Shown here piece by piece: positions 9,211-18,170 of a DNA stretch of 64,000 nt; positions within the stretch are counted from its first letter, which is position 1, and the number at the start of each line of letters is the position of its first letter. The DNA lies in assembly GCA_039970095.1 (NCBI GenBank), contig JBDVMP010000054.1, forward strand, positions 1 through 64,000. The letters are read 5' to 3'. The position numbers and the translations under genes are program-made. This DNA comes from JAMZMI01 sp039970095 (GTDB lineage: Bacteria > Bacteroidota > Bacteroidia > Cytophagales > Cyclobacteriaceae). The notes beneath the pieces are model-generated. The model saw nothing but the letters and a program-made list of their open reading frames with translations. It was not told the origin of the DNA and did not search any database.

Positions 9211-10228
9211 GGATAGTGATGAAATGCGAGACAACATTGCTGAGTTGTTGGAACTCAGCAATTATGCCGTATCTCAAGCACCGAATGGCAAAGAGGGCGT
9301 AAAACTGGCGATCAAAGAATTGCCCCAGCTCATCATCTGTGATATCATGATGCCTGTGATGGATGGATATGAGGTGCTCTACCTACTTGCCAAAAACCCA
9401 GCTACTTCGTCCATACCGTTCATCTTCCTGACGGCCAAAGCAGAAAAAGCCGATTTCCGCAAAGGAATGAACATGGGTGCTGATGACTATCTGACTAAGC
9501 CTTTTGAGGAAATGGAGCTACTGGAGGCTATCGAAAGAAGGTTGAAAAAACACGATCAACTGCAGTCCGAGCGAAAGGAAGGTGTTGAGAGTTTTTTGGA
9601 GGCTGCCGCAAAGAACTACAAAAACCTCGACAGCCTTAAGGAGGGACGCAAGACAAGGAAATATGAAAAAAAGGAGTCGATATTCAAAGAAGGAGATTTC
9701 CCACATTACCTCTATGCCATCAAGTCCGGAAAAGTTAAGACTTTCCGCATCAACCCAGACGGTAAGCAGTTTATACATGAAATACTCACCGAAGGGGAAT
9801 TTCTAGGTCAGCATGCGCTGATTCAAGACGTAAATCATACCGAATTTGCAGAGGCGTTGGAGCCATCTGAGTTGGTACTGATTCCAAGATTGGATTTTCA
9901 GAATCTGGTATTTCAAAACCGCGATGTGGCCTCTCAGTTTATCAAAATGCTGTCCAAAGACATCATAGATAAGGAACAGGAATTGATAGCCCTGGCGTAT
10001 GATACTCTGCGAAAAAGAACGGCTCACAACCTGATCAGACTGCTGGAAGCCAACCACGGAAGCTCTAAGATTACGGTAAGCAGAAATGATCTGGCCAGCA
10101 TGGTGGGCACGGCAACAGAGTCTGTGATACGTGTACTTTCAGAATTTAAAAAAGATGGCCTCATAAGCATAGAAGGCAGCAACATCACAGTGGTCAAACC
10201 TGACGAAATACAGAAGATTAAGTTCTGA
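9182..10228 (+). CDS. Response regulator: receiver domain fused to Crp/Fnr regulator
   Basis: This 348-residue protein has a receiver domain at about 1-122, with phospho-acceptor Asp54 in CDIMMPVMDGYE, acidic residues Glu10/Asp11 and Lys in the LTKPFE turn. A cyclic-nucleotide-binding-like beta roll follows at about 155-265 (SIFKEGDFPHYLYAIKSGKVK), then a Crp-type winged helix at about 280-348 (SRNDLASMVGTATESVIRVL). The Arg/Ser pocket that binds cAMP in Crp is not clearly conserved, so the beta roll may bind another ligand or none. It is partner to the overlapping kinase. Neighbours give no clear target genes. Confidence 0.93.
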   Translation: MEKKKILVIEDSDEMRDNIAELLELSNYAVSQAPNGKEGVKLAIKELPQLIICDIMMPVMDGYEVLYLLAKNPATSSIPFIFLTAKAEKADFRKGMNMGADDYLTKPFEEMELLEAIERRLKKHDQLQSERKEGVESFLEAAAKNYKNLDSLKEGRKTRKYEKKESIFKEGDFPHYLYAIKSGKVKTFRINPDGKQFIHEILTEGEFLGQHALIQDVNHTEFAEALEPSELVLIPRLDFQNLVFQNRDVASQFIKMLSKDIIDKEQELIALAYDTLRKRTAHNLIRLLEANHGSSKITVSRNDLASMVGTATESVIRVLSEFKKDGLISIEGSNITVVKPDEIQKIKF

Positions 10229-10322
10229 TTGCAGAACATAAATGTCCGCTACTGTACTATAAGTTTATCTAAGATCAAGAAGTGCGATCTTCATCGGACC
10301 TGGTGAGTACCTTGCCGTTTCA

Positions 10323-11516
10323 ATGAAACAACAAGGAACTTTAGCCATAATCGTATTTTCGCAATTTTGCTGCACCTCCCTTTGGTTTGCAGGAAATGCT
10401 ATTATGCCAGCCTTGACGGAAGCATTCGAGTTGCCTGCTAGCGCTCTTGGTCATATGACTTCAGCGGTTCAATTTGGCTTTATCCTGGGCACCCTTTCAT
10501 TTGCTGTTTTGGCCATCGCCGACAGGTTCTCACCGTCAAAAGTATTTTTTGTTTGCAGCGTGTTAGGGTCAGCGGTCAACCTTGCATCTTCGATAGATGA
10601 AAATCAGTTCTTTAGTTTGATTACAATTCGATTTGTGACTGGTTTCTTTCTTGCAGGAATCTACCCTGTAGGAATGAAAATTGCCGCCGATCATTTTCAA
10701 AAAGGCCTTGGTCCATCGTTAGGTTTTCTTGTTGGCGCTCTGGTACTGGGCACTGCCTTCCCTCATTCACTTGCTGCTTTCTCTCTTGACCTCTCATGGC
10801 AGGTCATCATTGTTTCCACGTCAGCCCTGTCTTTGATTGGTGGGTTATTAGTCTTGTTTCTAATTCCCGACGGCTCGTACAGGCAACCCAGTGAAAAAGT
10901 CAAAATCAACGCGATATTCAATATTTTCAAGGTTCCATCCTTCAGATCAGCTGCTACAGGATATTTTGGACATATGTGGGAACTCTACACCTTCTGGGCG
11001 TTCGTTCCATTTCTTCTTATGTTATTTCAGGAAACCCATATTGAAGCTCAATTCAATATTTCATTATTATCCTTCATCACCATTGCCGTGGGTGCCCCTG
11101 CATGTGTGGCTGCAGGCTTTTTATCTCGTCGTTTTGGCACCAAGCCAGTAGCGGCCTCTGCCCTCTTAATATCGGGAATTTGCTGCGTGCTATCGCCGTT
11201 CCTCATACTGCAAGACTCCACTTTCCTTTTTCTTACTTTCATACTTATTTGGGGCATGGTAGTCATAGCAGACTCACCGCTCTTCTCTACGCTAGTAGCC
11301 CAACATGCCCCTTCCAAACAAAAAGGCTCTGCCCTGACAATTGTAAACTCTTTGGGTTTTGCTCTCACAATAGTGAGCATACAACTAACCACCTACCTAA
11401 TCGACAACTGGAATCCTTATTATGTATTTGCTATTCTGGCCATAGGGCCGCTGTTTGGTTTAGTGGGACTATGGACGAGAAACAATAAAACAATAAGCGC
11501 ATCATCATTTGGATGA
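10323..11516 (+). CDS. MFS transporter
   Basis: This 397-residue protein has about 12 hydrophobic helices in two halves separated by a polar segment near residues 185-200. The loop motif expected between helices 2 and 3 is present in weak form (AIADRFSPSKVF), and RFVTGFFLAGIYPVGMKIAAD resembles helices 4-5 of the CynX/NimT and nitrate-sugar porter groups. The substrate is unknown. It follows the response regulator by 94 bp on the same strand and may be a separate unit. Confidence 0.85.
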   Translation: MKQQGTLAIIVFSQFCCTSLWFAGNAIMPALTEAFELPASALGHMTSAVQFGFILGTLSFAVLAIADRFSPSKVFFVCSVLGSAVNLASSIDENQFFSLITIRFVTGFFLAGIYPVGMKIAADHFQKGLGPSLGFLVGALVLGTAFPHSLAAFSLDLSWQVIIVSTSALSLIGGLLVLFLIPDGSYRQPSEKVKINAIFNIFKVPSFRSAATGYFGHMWELYTFWAFVPFLLMLFQETHIEAQFNISLLSFITIAVGAPACVAAGFLSRRFGTKPVAASALLISGICCVLSPFLILQDSTFLFLTFILIWGMVVIADSPLFSTLVAQHAPSKQKGSALTIVNSLGFALTIVSIQLTTYLIDNWNPYYVFAILAIGPLFGLVGLWTRNNKTISASSFG

Positions 11517-11564
11517 ACCCTGTCTGCCTCACACCGTACTTTAAATGACAATCTGTAGATTCAA

Positions 11565-12488
11565 ATGAAACAACTTTTTTTCCTATCTATTCTGATCACT
11601 AGCATCATAGGTGTTCAAGCACAAAACCACGTCCGACACAACTACGGGAAGGCTGAAAACCAATATTATTTAGCTCTAAAACCTGAGTCAAAAGAGATAA
11701 AGGGGGCGATCGTGTTGCTCCCCGGATTTGGTCAGTCTCCGGAAACGATTTTTTCAGAATCTAAAATTCCGAATGCTGCATATGCACATAACATCCTCAC
11801 CATTGAAATTGGTGTAGGCTCAAAACTCTATACCGATGCACAGGTAGTAAATAATTTAAATCAAGCCATGAACCATGCAATGGAGACTTACAACCTATCT
11901 CCTGCCCAGTTTGTGATTGGAGGGTTTTCAGCAGGAGGAACCGTGGCACTTCGCTATGCCGAATATGCCTATGAAAAAAAGAACATGACAGCCATCCGGC
12001 CAAAAGGTGTTTTCGCCGTGGATTCACCAGTGGATCTTTTCGAGATATGGAAATACTTTGAGCGTGAATTAGAGAAGGGCTTCTCGGAAGCAGGATATGG
12101 TGAAGCGCAATACGTCTCTGATCTAATGGTCAATGAAATTGGGACTCCTGATAAAAATCAAACCACCTACAACCGGCTTACTCCGTTTAATACCAGGGTG
12201 AAAGAACCAGGTAACGAACAATATTTAAAGGATATCGGTGTACGTGTTTATCATGACATTGATGTGGCATGGCAATTGAAAAACAGGCGAAGAAGTCTTT
12301 ATGACACAAATGCACTACCTGCCTCCGAGCTCATCAACCGACTGATGCTTACGGGTAATGACAAAGCGGAATTCATGCAGGCCAAGCTACCAGGAATACG
12401 AAGCAATGGCATGCGCCACCCACATTCATGGTCTATTGTAGATGAAGTAGAACTGATACTGTGGGTTGAAAAATTGCTGGAAGAATAA
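11565..12488 (+). CDS. Secreted alpha/beta hydrolase
   Basis: The 307-residue protein has a signal peptide (about 1-19, ending GVQAQ) and an alpha/beta hydrolase fold: an oxyanion region LLPGFGQSPE and a nucleophile elbow GGFSAGG (Ser near residue 126). Asp and His candidates lie near FAVDSPVD and RHPHSW in the C-terminal part. The fold includes esterases, lipases and peptidases; the substrate is not evident. It converges on the DUF6268 gene with no gap (12488/12489). Confidence 0.8.
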   Translation: MKQLFFLSILITSIIGVQAQNHVRHNYGKAENQYYLALKPESKEIKGAIVLLPGFGQSPETIFSESKIPNAAYAHNILTIEIGVGSKLYTDAQVVNNLNQAMNHAMETYNLSPAQFVIGGFSAGGTVALRYAEYAYEKKNMTAIRPKGVFAVDSPVDLFEIWKYFERELEKGFSEAGYGEAQYVSDLMVNEIGTPDKNQTTYNRLTPFNTRVKEPGNEQYLKDIGVRVYHDIDVAWQLKNRRRSLYDTNALPASELINRLMLTGNDKAEFMQAKLPGIRSNGMRHPHSWSIVDEVELILWVEKLLEE

Positions 12489-13394
12489 TTAGTCCAGCGG
12501 CATGTTATAAACCAGCCTGACATCTATGATTGGGCCTGGATCAAAGGATACATTCTTCTGCATCCGCTCATCGCCAAAGCTGAAGATAGCTATGCGAAAA
12601 TCCATTTCGTCACCTTTAGCAAACTGTCGATAGCTTCTACCCAGCGCCAACCCACCACGCGTCTCAAAATGAATGTTTCCCGCCAACCGATACCTGAAAA
12701 ACACCGTCAGGTCAATACTCTTTCGCTCTATATAATCCAGACTATATGCCGGATCACCTACCTGATATGAGGTAATCAACCCAAAGTGGCTGAGGCCAAA
12801 ACTAAACTTATCATTGGCCTGATAGGCGATCTTGGTAAAGATTGGGAATAGACCTTTGACAGACCATCGGGTATCTGTCTGCCAGTCGATGTAGATCAGC
12901 GGAACGAACATATTCCCAAAAAACTCACGGTTATACATCAGCCCATACCTCATGGTGAGTTTATCATGATATCTTTTTTCAAACAGACCAATACCCCCGA
13001 GCTGAAAATGGCCGATATCCATACCTTGAAAATCTGTCATGAGCCGTGGAACGACAAGCAGCTGAAATCCAGTGCCATTTTCGAACTGCCTGACCAACCC
13101 TGTTTGCACGATGAGCCCGGTAAGCTTTGTTGGGTTAACCGTGTTGGGGAAATCTTGAGAATATTTTACATAAGAAGACTGGTAGGTAAAATCGCTGTAC
13201 CATATCGTACTACTTGAAAATACGATGGGGACCTTCACATTGATTAAGGCTACTTTTTCCACCGCCGTGCCCCTGCTTGCTTCTGCAGGTTGAGGCGAGC
13301 CATACCGATAGGAAATAGTCGCCAGATCGAGGCTATTTTGTGCGCAACAAAGCTGCATTAAAATGTAGAACGAGATGAAAAAGGCAGATTTCAT
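12489..13394 (-). CDS. DUF6268 family outer-membrane beta-barrel-like protein
   Basis: The 301-residue protein has a signal peptide (cleaved after about LCCAQ at residue 19). The body is rich in alternating aromatic strands such as YGLMYNREFFGNMFVPLIYIDW and ends NMPLD. The pattern and length fit the Bacteroidota DUF6268 family, which is predicted to form an outer-membrane barrel. No function is known for the family. The assignment is from recognition of the pattern, not from a search. Confidence 0.7.
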   Translation of the reverse strand: MKSAFFISFYILMQLCCAQNSLDLATISYRYGSPQPAEASRGTAVEKVALINVKVPIVFSSSTIWYSDFTYQSSYVKYSQDFPNTVNPTKLTGLIVQTGLVRQFENGTGFQLLVVPRLMTDFQGMDIGHFQLGGIGLFEKRYHDKLTMRYGLMYNREFFGNMFVPLIYIDWQTDTRWSVKGLFPIFTKIAYQANDKFSFGLSHFGLITSYQVGDPAYSLDYIERKSIDLTVFFRYRLAGNIHFETRGGLALGRSYRQFAKGDEMDFRIAIFSFGDERMQKNVSFDPGPIIDVRLVYNMPLD

Positions 13395-13555
13395 CTTATG
13401 AATTTACGAAATACTTCTATGCTTTTTTACTAAAATTTCATTCAACACAACCATCTATCACCTAAAAACGAGCATAGACAGAATTGCTACTGATTTCAGC
13501 AACCGGTATTTTGACCATGCGTTTCATACAAACATCCATCACCAAACAACAACCC

Positions 13556-14701
13556 ATGATTCGCCTTGCATTCCTCCTTCTGCTATTGACATCCATTCTA
13601 GCCAGTTGTTCAGAACCAAAAAAACTGAGTCCCCTGGATCAAAAACTGACAAGTCTATTAGACTCCTTGAGAGAAAAGTCAGACTACCCGGGAGTAGTAT
13701 TTGCCTATGTGGACAGCCTTGGCAAAACACATACAATCACCAGTGGGTGGGCCAACATGGAGGATAGCGTGAAGATGACCGGTGACCATCTGCTTCACAG
13801 CGGCAGCACGGGCAAAGTGATCGTATCAGCTGTGACCATGCAGCTGGTAAGTGAAGGGCAACTGGATCTGGATGAATTGATGAAAGCTTACATTGGCGAC
13901 TATGACTGGTATGACCGCATCCCCAATGCGGACTCTATAACACTGAGACATCTGCTGCAACACACCTCAGGCATGGAGCGATACGAATTCAAAGAGGCGT
14001 TTATAGAAGACCTGCACAAAAATGCAGAGCGCGTATGGACACCTGAGGATCTTATCTTTTACGTGCTTGATGATGAGCCTTTATTTTCTGCAGGGACTGA
14101 CTTTGCATATGCCGACACCAACTATATCCTTGTGGGTATGATAATAGAAAAAGTGACGGGGCAGAAGTTTTATGACTTGGCTTATCAGCGGGTGTTGCAA
14201 CCTTTAGGTCTAACCAGCTTTACCCCCACTAACACGAGGAAAGTCCCCAACATGGCACAAGGCTATTTCGACCCGGAATCAGAATATGCGCTGGGTTTTA
14301 AAAGTCCTTTTTTAAATGATGACAGAACACAAAACAATATGCAATGGGAATGGACTGGCGGGGGGTATGCTTACAAAACCAGCGAGTATGCGGAGTTGCT
14401 GAAATTCGTTTACGAAGGGCATGTTTTTGATATGAAAACTACCGGAGACGACTACTTTGGCTTTGTACCATCAGCTGAGATTGGAGGAGAATACGCCCTG
14501 GGAGTGCACAAGCTAACCTTTCCGAACCTTGGGGAATTCATCGGACATGGAGGATTTTTTCCCGGGTATAATACAATGGGGCTCTATCATCCGAAAAGTG
14601 GAATGTCGTTCGCCATGCAAATCAACATCACCGACCTACCTCAACTGAGAGCCTTTTTTGGCGATTATTTGATGATGGTTGGAACAGTGAAGAAGGGGTG
14701 A
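13556..14701 (+). CDS. Class-C beta-lactamase-like serine hydrolase (lipoprotein)
   Basis: From the ATG at 13556 the protein starts MIRLAFLLLLLTSILASC, a lipoprotein signal with its Cys near residue 18; upstream in-frame ATGs would bury it, so this start was chosen. The catalytic SxxK is S-T-G-K (Ser84-Lys87). The Tyr motif is YADTNY and the third motif is HGG in GHGGFFPGYN. The family (Pfam beta-lactamase, PF00144) includes esterases, D-aminopeptidases and PBP4-like enzymes; antibiotic hydrolysis need not follow. It is the last plus-strand gene before the catabolic operon. Confidence 0.88.
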   Translation: MIRLAFLLLLLTSILASCSEPKKLSPLDQKLTSLLDSLREKSDYPGVVFAYVDSLGKTHTITSGWANMEDSVKMTGDHLLHSGSTGKVIVSAVTMQLVSEGQLDLDELMKAYIGDYDWYDRIPNADSITLRHLLQHTSGMERYEFKEAFIEDLHKNAERVWTPEDLIFYVLDDEPLFSAGTDFAYADTNYILVGMIIEKVTGQKFYDLAYQRVLQPLGLTSFTPTNTRKVPNMAQGYFDPESEYALGFKSPFLNDDRTQNNMQWEWTGGGYAYKTSEYAELLKFVYEGHVFDMKTTGDDYFGFVPSAEIGGEYALGVHKLTFPNLGEFIGHGGFFPGYNTMGLYHPKSGMSFAMQINITDLPQLRAFFGDYLMMVGTVKKG

Positions 14702-14740
14702 AGATGCGCTTTCATCCCATCATCGGTCCTCTTCGCATCG

Positions 14741-14758
14741 AAAAGGGTTTAATAACCC
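14741..14758 (-). terminator. Possible terminator of the catabolic operon
   Basis: On the minus strand GGGTT-ATTA-AACCC is followed by UUUU. The stem is only 5 bp, so it is weak, but it lies 58 bp after the operon's last stop and in the right orientation. Confidence 0.4.
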
Positions 14759-14815
14759 CCACTTCCTGACAACAAAAAGAGTTATGACGTCATGCGACGT
14801 GGGTTCTATGGCAAT

Positions 14816-15670
14816 TTATTTGCTGGCTATCACTTCTTGCCTTGCTACACCCAGCCCTTCGATTCCGAGCTCTACCACATCTCCGTCTTTCAAATAAGTC
14901 GGAGGTGTCAAGCCCATCCCTACGCCAAAAGGAGTACCTGTGGATATTACATCGCCGGGAAGCAATGTCATAAATTGGCTGATGTAACTTATCAGATGAG
15001 GTATATCAAAAATCAAATCTGACGTATCACTCTGCTGCATCAGCTTGCCATTTACTTTCAACCATAATTCAAGTTTACCTGGATCTTCTATTTCATCTCT
15101 GGTGGCTATAAACGGACCTATTGGAGCAAACGAATCGGCACTCTTACCCTTAACCCATTGCCCACTTCGCTCAAGCTGAAAGGAGCGTTCGCTTACATCA
15201 TTGTGCAACATATACCCGGCAATGTGTTTCATGGCATCACCTTTGTCAACATATTTAGCCTTTTTGCCTATTACAATGGCCAACTCAACTTCCCAATCTG
15301 TCTTTTGGCTCTGTCGGGGAATGATTATCGGATCCATCGGCCCTACAATAGCTGACGTAGCTTTAAAGAATAACACCGGCTCTGATGGGATTTCCATACC
15401 ACTCTCGGCAGCATGTTTTGCATAGTTGAGCCCTACACACACAATCTTGGAAGGCCTGGCCAACGGTGGCCCCAACCTGAACGAAGAATCAACAACTGGT
15501 AAAGTATTGGCTTGTTCTCGAACTTGTTCCTTTAGTATATCCAACGCTTCCCCTGCAAAAAAGGCCTCATCATAATCGGAAACGAGTGAACTTACGTCCA
15601 GCCTTGTTCCATCGGTTAACAAAACTCCTGGTTTCTCAGCACCTTCTTCTCCAAATCTTATTAGTCTCAT
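14816..15670 (-). CDS. Fumarylacetoacetate hydrolase family protein (2,4-diketo-3-deoxy-sugar-acid hydrolase-like)
   Basis: This 284-residue protein has the C-terminal FAH fold with metal ligands ExE at 127/129 (WEVELAIVIG) and Asp158 (HNDVSERSFQ), plus the signature LLPGDVISTGTPFGVG. The N-terminal 70 residues form the small domain seen in LRA6-type enzymes. LRA6 (about 285 residues) splits 2,4-diketo-3-deoxy-L-rhamnonate or -fuconate into pyruvate and L-lactate, the last step of the non-phosphorylative deoxysugar route. Length, architecture and the linked RhaT favour that reading. Other acylpyruvases share the fold, so the substrate is inferred. It is the last gene of the operon, 7 bp after the dehydrogenase gene. 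Confidence 0.85.
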   Translation of the reverse strand: MRLIRFGEEGAEKPGVLLTDGTRLDVSSLVSDYDEAFFAGEALDILKEQVREQANTLPVVDSSFRLGPPLARPSKIVCVGLNYAKHAAESGMEIPSEPVLFFKATSAIVGPMDPIIIPRQSQKTDWEVELAIVIGKKAKYVDKGDAMKHIAGYMLHNDVSERSFQLERSGQWVKGKSADSFAPIGPFIATRDEIEDPGKLELWLKVNGKLMQQSDTSDLIFDIPHLISYISQFMTLLPGDVISTGTPFGVGMGLTPPTYLKDGDVVELGIEGLGVARQEVIASK

Positions 15671-15677
15671 ACGTTCC

Positions 15678-16601
15678 TTAATTTTCTAATAGTTCTACGG
15701 CTTTTTGAGCGGCAAGGGACTGCAACTCTGAAATGCTATCTCTGCTGTGCCAGGCAGTGTGGCTTGTCACAGTCACATTAGGAGCTTTCAACAAAGCATG
15801 ATCTCTTGCAAGTGGTTCTTCCTCCACCACATCCAGTGCCGCTCCAGCTATCTCTTTGTTATTAAGAGCGGCTATCAAGTCTCTGGTACATACAAGCCCA
15901 CCTCTGCTGGTATTCACCAAAATACTTGTTGGTTTCATTTTGGCTAATGCATTTGAATCTATCAAATGGTAGGTTTTATCATTCAAAGGGCAATGCAAAC
16001 TAATCACATCTGCCTGCTCCCAGATATCATCTAAACTAACAGACTGAACATTAAGTGCTTCGAATCGCTCTGAAGGAAGCCCCGGATCATATGCTATGAC
16101 AGTCATGCCAAATGCCTGCGCTCTGGAGGCGACTAATTGTGAAATACGTCCCAACCCGATCAGAGCCAAGACACTCTTTCGCAATGGTGGCAAAGTCTGA
16201 GGTGAAGTGATCTTCCACGTACCGCTGTTTATGGTATCCCAGGTCGATAATATTTGCCGCTGAGCAGACAACATCAGCGCCATGGTGTGATCCGCCACCT
16301 CATTCAGACAATAATCGGGAACGTTGGCAACAGGTATACCTTTTTCCCTGGCGGCAACCAGGTCAATATTATCCATACCTATCCCATACCGAACTATGCC
16401 CTTGCAATGGCTCATAGCATCTATGGCAGCACGTTTGACGGGTGCCCATTGGGCAATCACAAGGTCTGCATCTTTCACTAATTCTAAGACCTCTTCTTCA
16501 TTAGTGCACTGAGCGTCAATCAGATCGTGTCCTGCCGACTCAATGATGTTTTTTTCGATTTCAATATTCGGAAAATTCCAGTCTGTTATTACTACCTTCA
16601 T
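15678..16601 (-). CDS. D-isomer 2-hydroxyacid dehydrogenase (CtBP/phosphoglycerate dehydrogenase-like)
   Basis: The 307-residue NAD-dependent dehydrogenase has the Rossmann motif LALIGLGRIS (near 145-154), catalytic Arg233 (NTSRGG), the catalytic Glu in DVVEEEP (about 260-262) and catalytic His281 (SHTAWHS). The RYGIGMDNID segment is typical of the CtBP-like branch. Enzymes of this family reduce 2-oxo acids or oxidise D-2-hydroxy acids. In this operon it could act on a pyruvate-, glyoxylate- or keto-deoxy-acid-type intermediate. The spacing to the upstream gene is 49 bp. Confidence 0.85.
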   Translation of the reverse strand: MKVVITDWNFPNIEIEKNIIESAGHDLIDAQCTNEEEVLELVKDADLVIAQWAPVKRAAIDAMSHCKGIVRYGIGMDNIDLVAAREKGIPVANVPDYCLNEVADHTMALMLSAQRQILSTWDTINSGTWKITSPQTLPPLRKSVLALIGLGRISQLVASRAQAFGMTVIAYDPGLPSERFEALNVQSVSLDDIWEQADVISLHCPLNDKTYHLIDSNALAKMKPTSILVNTSRGGLVCTRDLIAALNNKEIAGAALDVVEEEPLARDHALLKAPNVTVTSHTAWHSRDSISELQSLAAQKAVELLEN

Positions 16602-16650
16602 CTCATTTGTTAATTAATCCTCAATATTTGTCTAGTTTTTACGCCGATGG

Positions 16651-17394
16651 CTATTTCAGATAATCATGAACTATCTCGCCTTCCACCAATGTGAAGCCTC
16701 CTTTCCAAAAGCAGGCACTTCCTTCTTCGATCACCGGCAGCTTGTAAATGGGAGCCTGCATATTGGCTCGCAGTGTGACTGAGCATGGGTCAATCCAACA
16801 CTCAGATATCTCCACATCTTCCAGATTTCTAGAAGTGATCTGTCTTATGGCGGGCTGTCCATTGATGTGGTTTATCACCTTGTAGTTAAGGTTTATGGAG
16901 AAATCAAAAGTTTTCTCTTTGAAGTCCTGAATGGTGCCTCGATTCTGCTTGTAGGCCATTGTTCCGTTGATCACTTCTATATCATTGCGTTCCATTGTCC
17001 CCACAATCAGATCTCCTCGAAAGTCCACTTTAGGATTTCCCCATTTTTTGGGTTGTCCGTGTACTTCTCTACCCTGAGCAATACCTCCATCGCTATTGAG
17101 AAATAAGAATGGTGAATATCCTCCAACAGCCTTTCCCGGTAATTCCGCGTCAAGCATCACATTACACTCTTGATAGCGTCCCAGATAGTCCACATCATTC
17201 ATATTGTAGATATGAATTAAGACCCAATCACTCCTCAGCCGCAGCGGAGATGGTAGCAATCGCCGTGCGGCCTCTTTATTCGTTTTGTAAGAAAGCGTGA
17301 GCACCTCCACATTGCGAAAAGTAAAGGGAAAAGGTGCCGCCAATGGTGCACCGATTGGGGTTGACCAATGATTGTTTTCGATTGGTTTTGTCAT
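16651..17394 (-). CDS. Acetoacetate decarboxylase superfamily protein
   Basis: The 247-residue protein carries the superfamily's Lys pair at 116/117 in GREVHGQPKKWGNP, the position of the Schiff-base Lys115/116 in clostridial acetoacetate decarboxylase. The surrounding PFLFLNSDGGIAQGRE and ISRNLEDVEISECW-like strands also fit. Known members include true decarboxylases and others that act as aldolase-dehydratases. A Schiff-base reaction on a keto acid is therefore a safe inference; the exact chemistry is not. It overlaps the upstream Cys-protein gene by 4 bp, so the two products are co-translated and probably work together. Confidence 0.8.
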   Translation of the reverse strand: MTKPIENNHWSTPIGAPLAAPFPFTFRNVEVLTLSYKTNKEAARRLLPSPLRLRSDWVLIHIYNMNDVDYLGRYQECNVMLDAELPGKAVGGYSPFLFLNSDGGIAQGREVHGQPKKWGNPKVDFRGDLIVGTMERNDIEVINGTMAYKQNRGTIQDFKEKTFDFSINLNYKVINHINGQPAIRQITSRNLEDVEISECWIDPCSVTLRANMQAPIYKLPVIEEGSACFWKGGFTLVEGEIVHDYLK

Positions 17395-18143
17395 TTCTTA
17401 TCCTTCAGTCGTGGAGCGTGTGCAGGTGCCTCTTTCCCGACCCGTTCATAGTACTCCGCAGGAATTTGTTTTGGGTCTTTGTAGACCAACCACTTGCATG
17501 GTGCCGATGAATCAGGGTTGTATTCGGTAACCCGCATAGGATGCCCGTAATTTTCTATGGATAGGATCTCGTTTACCATTGTGCAATGCGAGCAGTAGTA
17601 GCTCACGTTTTCCTTACCCCAGCTCCAGGGTTGAGATTTTTTGGTGCACCCAAAAACCTCTGGGTTTTTTACTTCTCCGCGATCCACCTTTTGGCGTGCC
17701 ACTCCTCCACTGCCACAAGAGTCCAGAACCAACGTATATTTTTCATCATCTTCCACAACTTCTATCTCTCCTTGCCTTTCGGGCCCCATCAGATGGCCTC
17801 TCAGTCCCTCGATAGTTAATTGGAGCTGTGTCTCTACATCCTGTGCCATTACCTTATCATACCTGTCTTTGTAATAGCTCCCCAAAATGGATCGGTATGC
17901 TTTCTCTAGTTCCTCTTCGCCGAAATTATCAGCTATATAGGTAAAAAATGACCATGCCCAATTGGTGAACATGTCATGTACTACTTCCCATTCAAGGCGC
18001 GCATATTCTGTTATTCTTTTGGCTTCTTCAAGGTCACCTTTTTGCATGGCCTCATAGGCGAGGGTCAAAGAAGATTTACCCACTTCTGAAGGTGAATCCT
18101 GACGTAAATCCCTGTCGATAATATCTGATTTTGAAAGCTTCAT
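17391..18143 (-). CDS. Unrecognised protein with conserved-looking Cys/His cluster
   Basis: The 250-residue cytoplasmic protein was not recognised with confidence. The N-terminal half (about 20-120) is helical and rich in Trp and Tyr (NWAWSFFTYIADNFGEEELE). The C-terminal half has SCGSGG at 142-147, Cys166, the pair CSHC at 184-187, Cys216 and His201, which look like a metal or Fe-S site. There is faint resemblance to L-2-amino-thiazoline-4-carboxylate hydrolase-like proteins, which also combine a helical domain with a Cys-rich part, but this is not secure. The 4-bp overlap with the acetoacetate-decarboxylase-like gene suggests shared function. Confidence 0.65.
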   Translation of the reverse strand: MKLSKSDIIDRDLRQDSPSEVGKSSLTLAYEAMQKGDLEEAKRITEYARLEWEVVHDMFTNWAWSFFTYIADNFGEEELEKAYRSILGSYYKDRYDKVMAQDVETQLQLTIEGLRGHLMGPERQGEIEVVEDDEKYTLVLDSCGSGGVARQKVDRGEVKNPEVFGCTKKSQPWSWGKENVSYYCSHCTMVNEILSIENYGHPMRVTEYNPDSSAPCKWLVYKDPKQIPAEYYERVGKEAPAHAPRLKDKK

Positions 18144-18170
18144 ATTTCTATTTTTTTGACCTGATTTTCA

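Noticed and set aside
13484..13555. Upstream start of the serine hydrolase gene
   Set aside because: It would place 24 residues ahead of a clear lipoprotein signal.
13980..14140. YAD in place of the class-C YxN motif as a sign of inactivation
   Set aside because: Y-x-D variants are ordinary in the esterase branches of this family.
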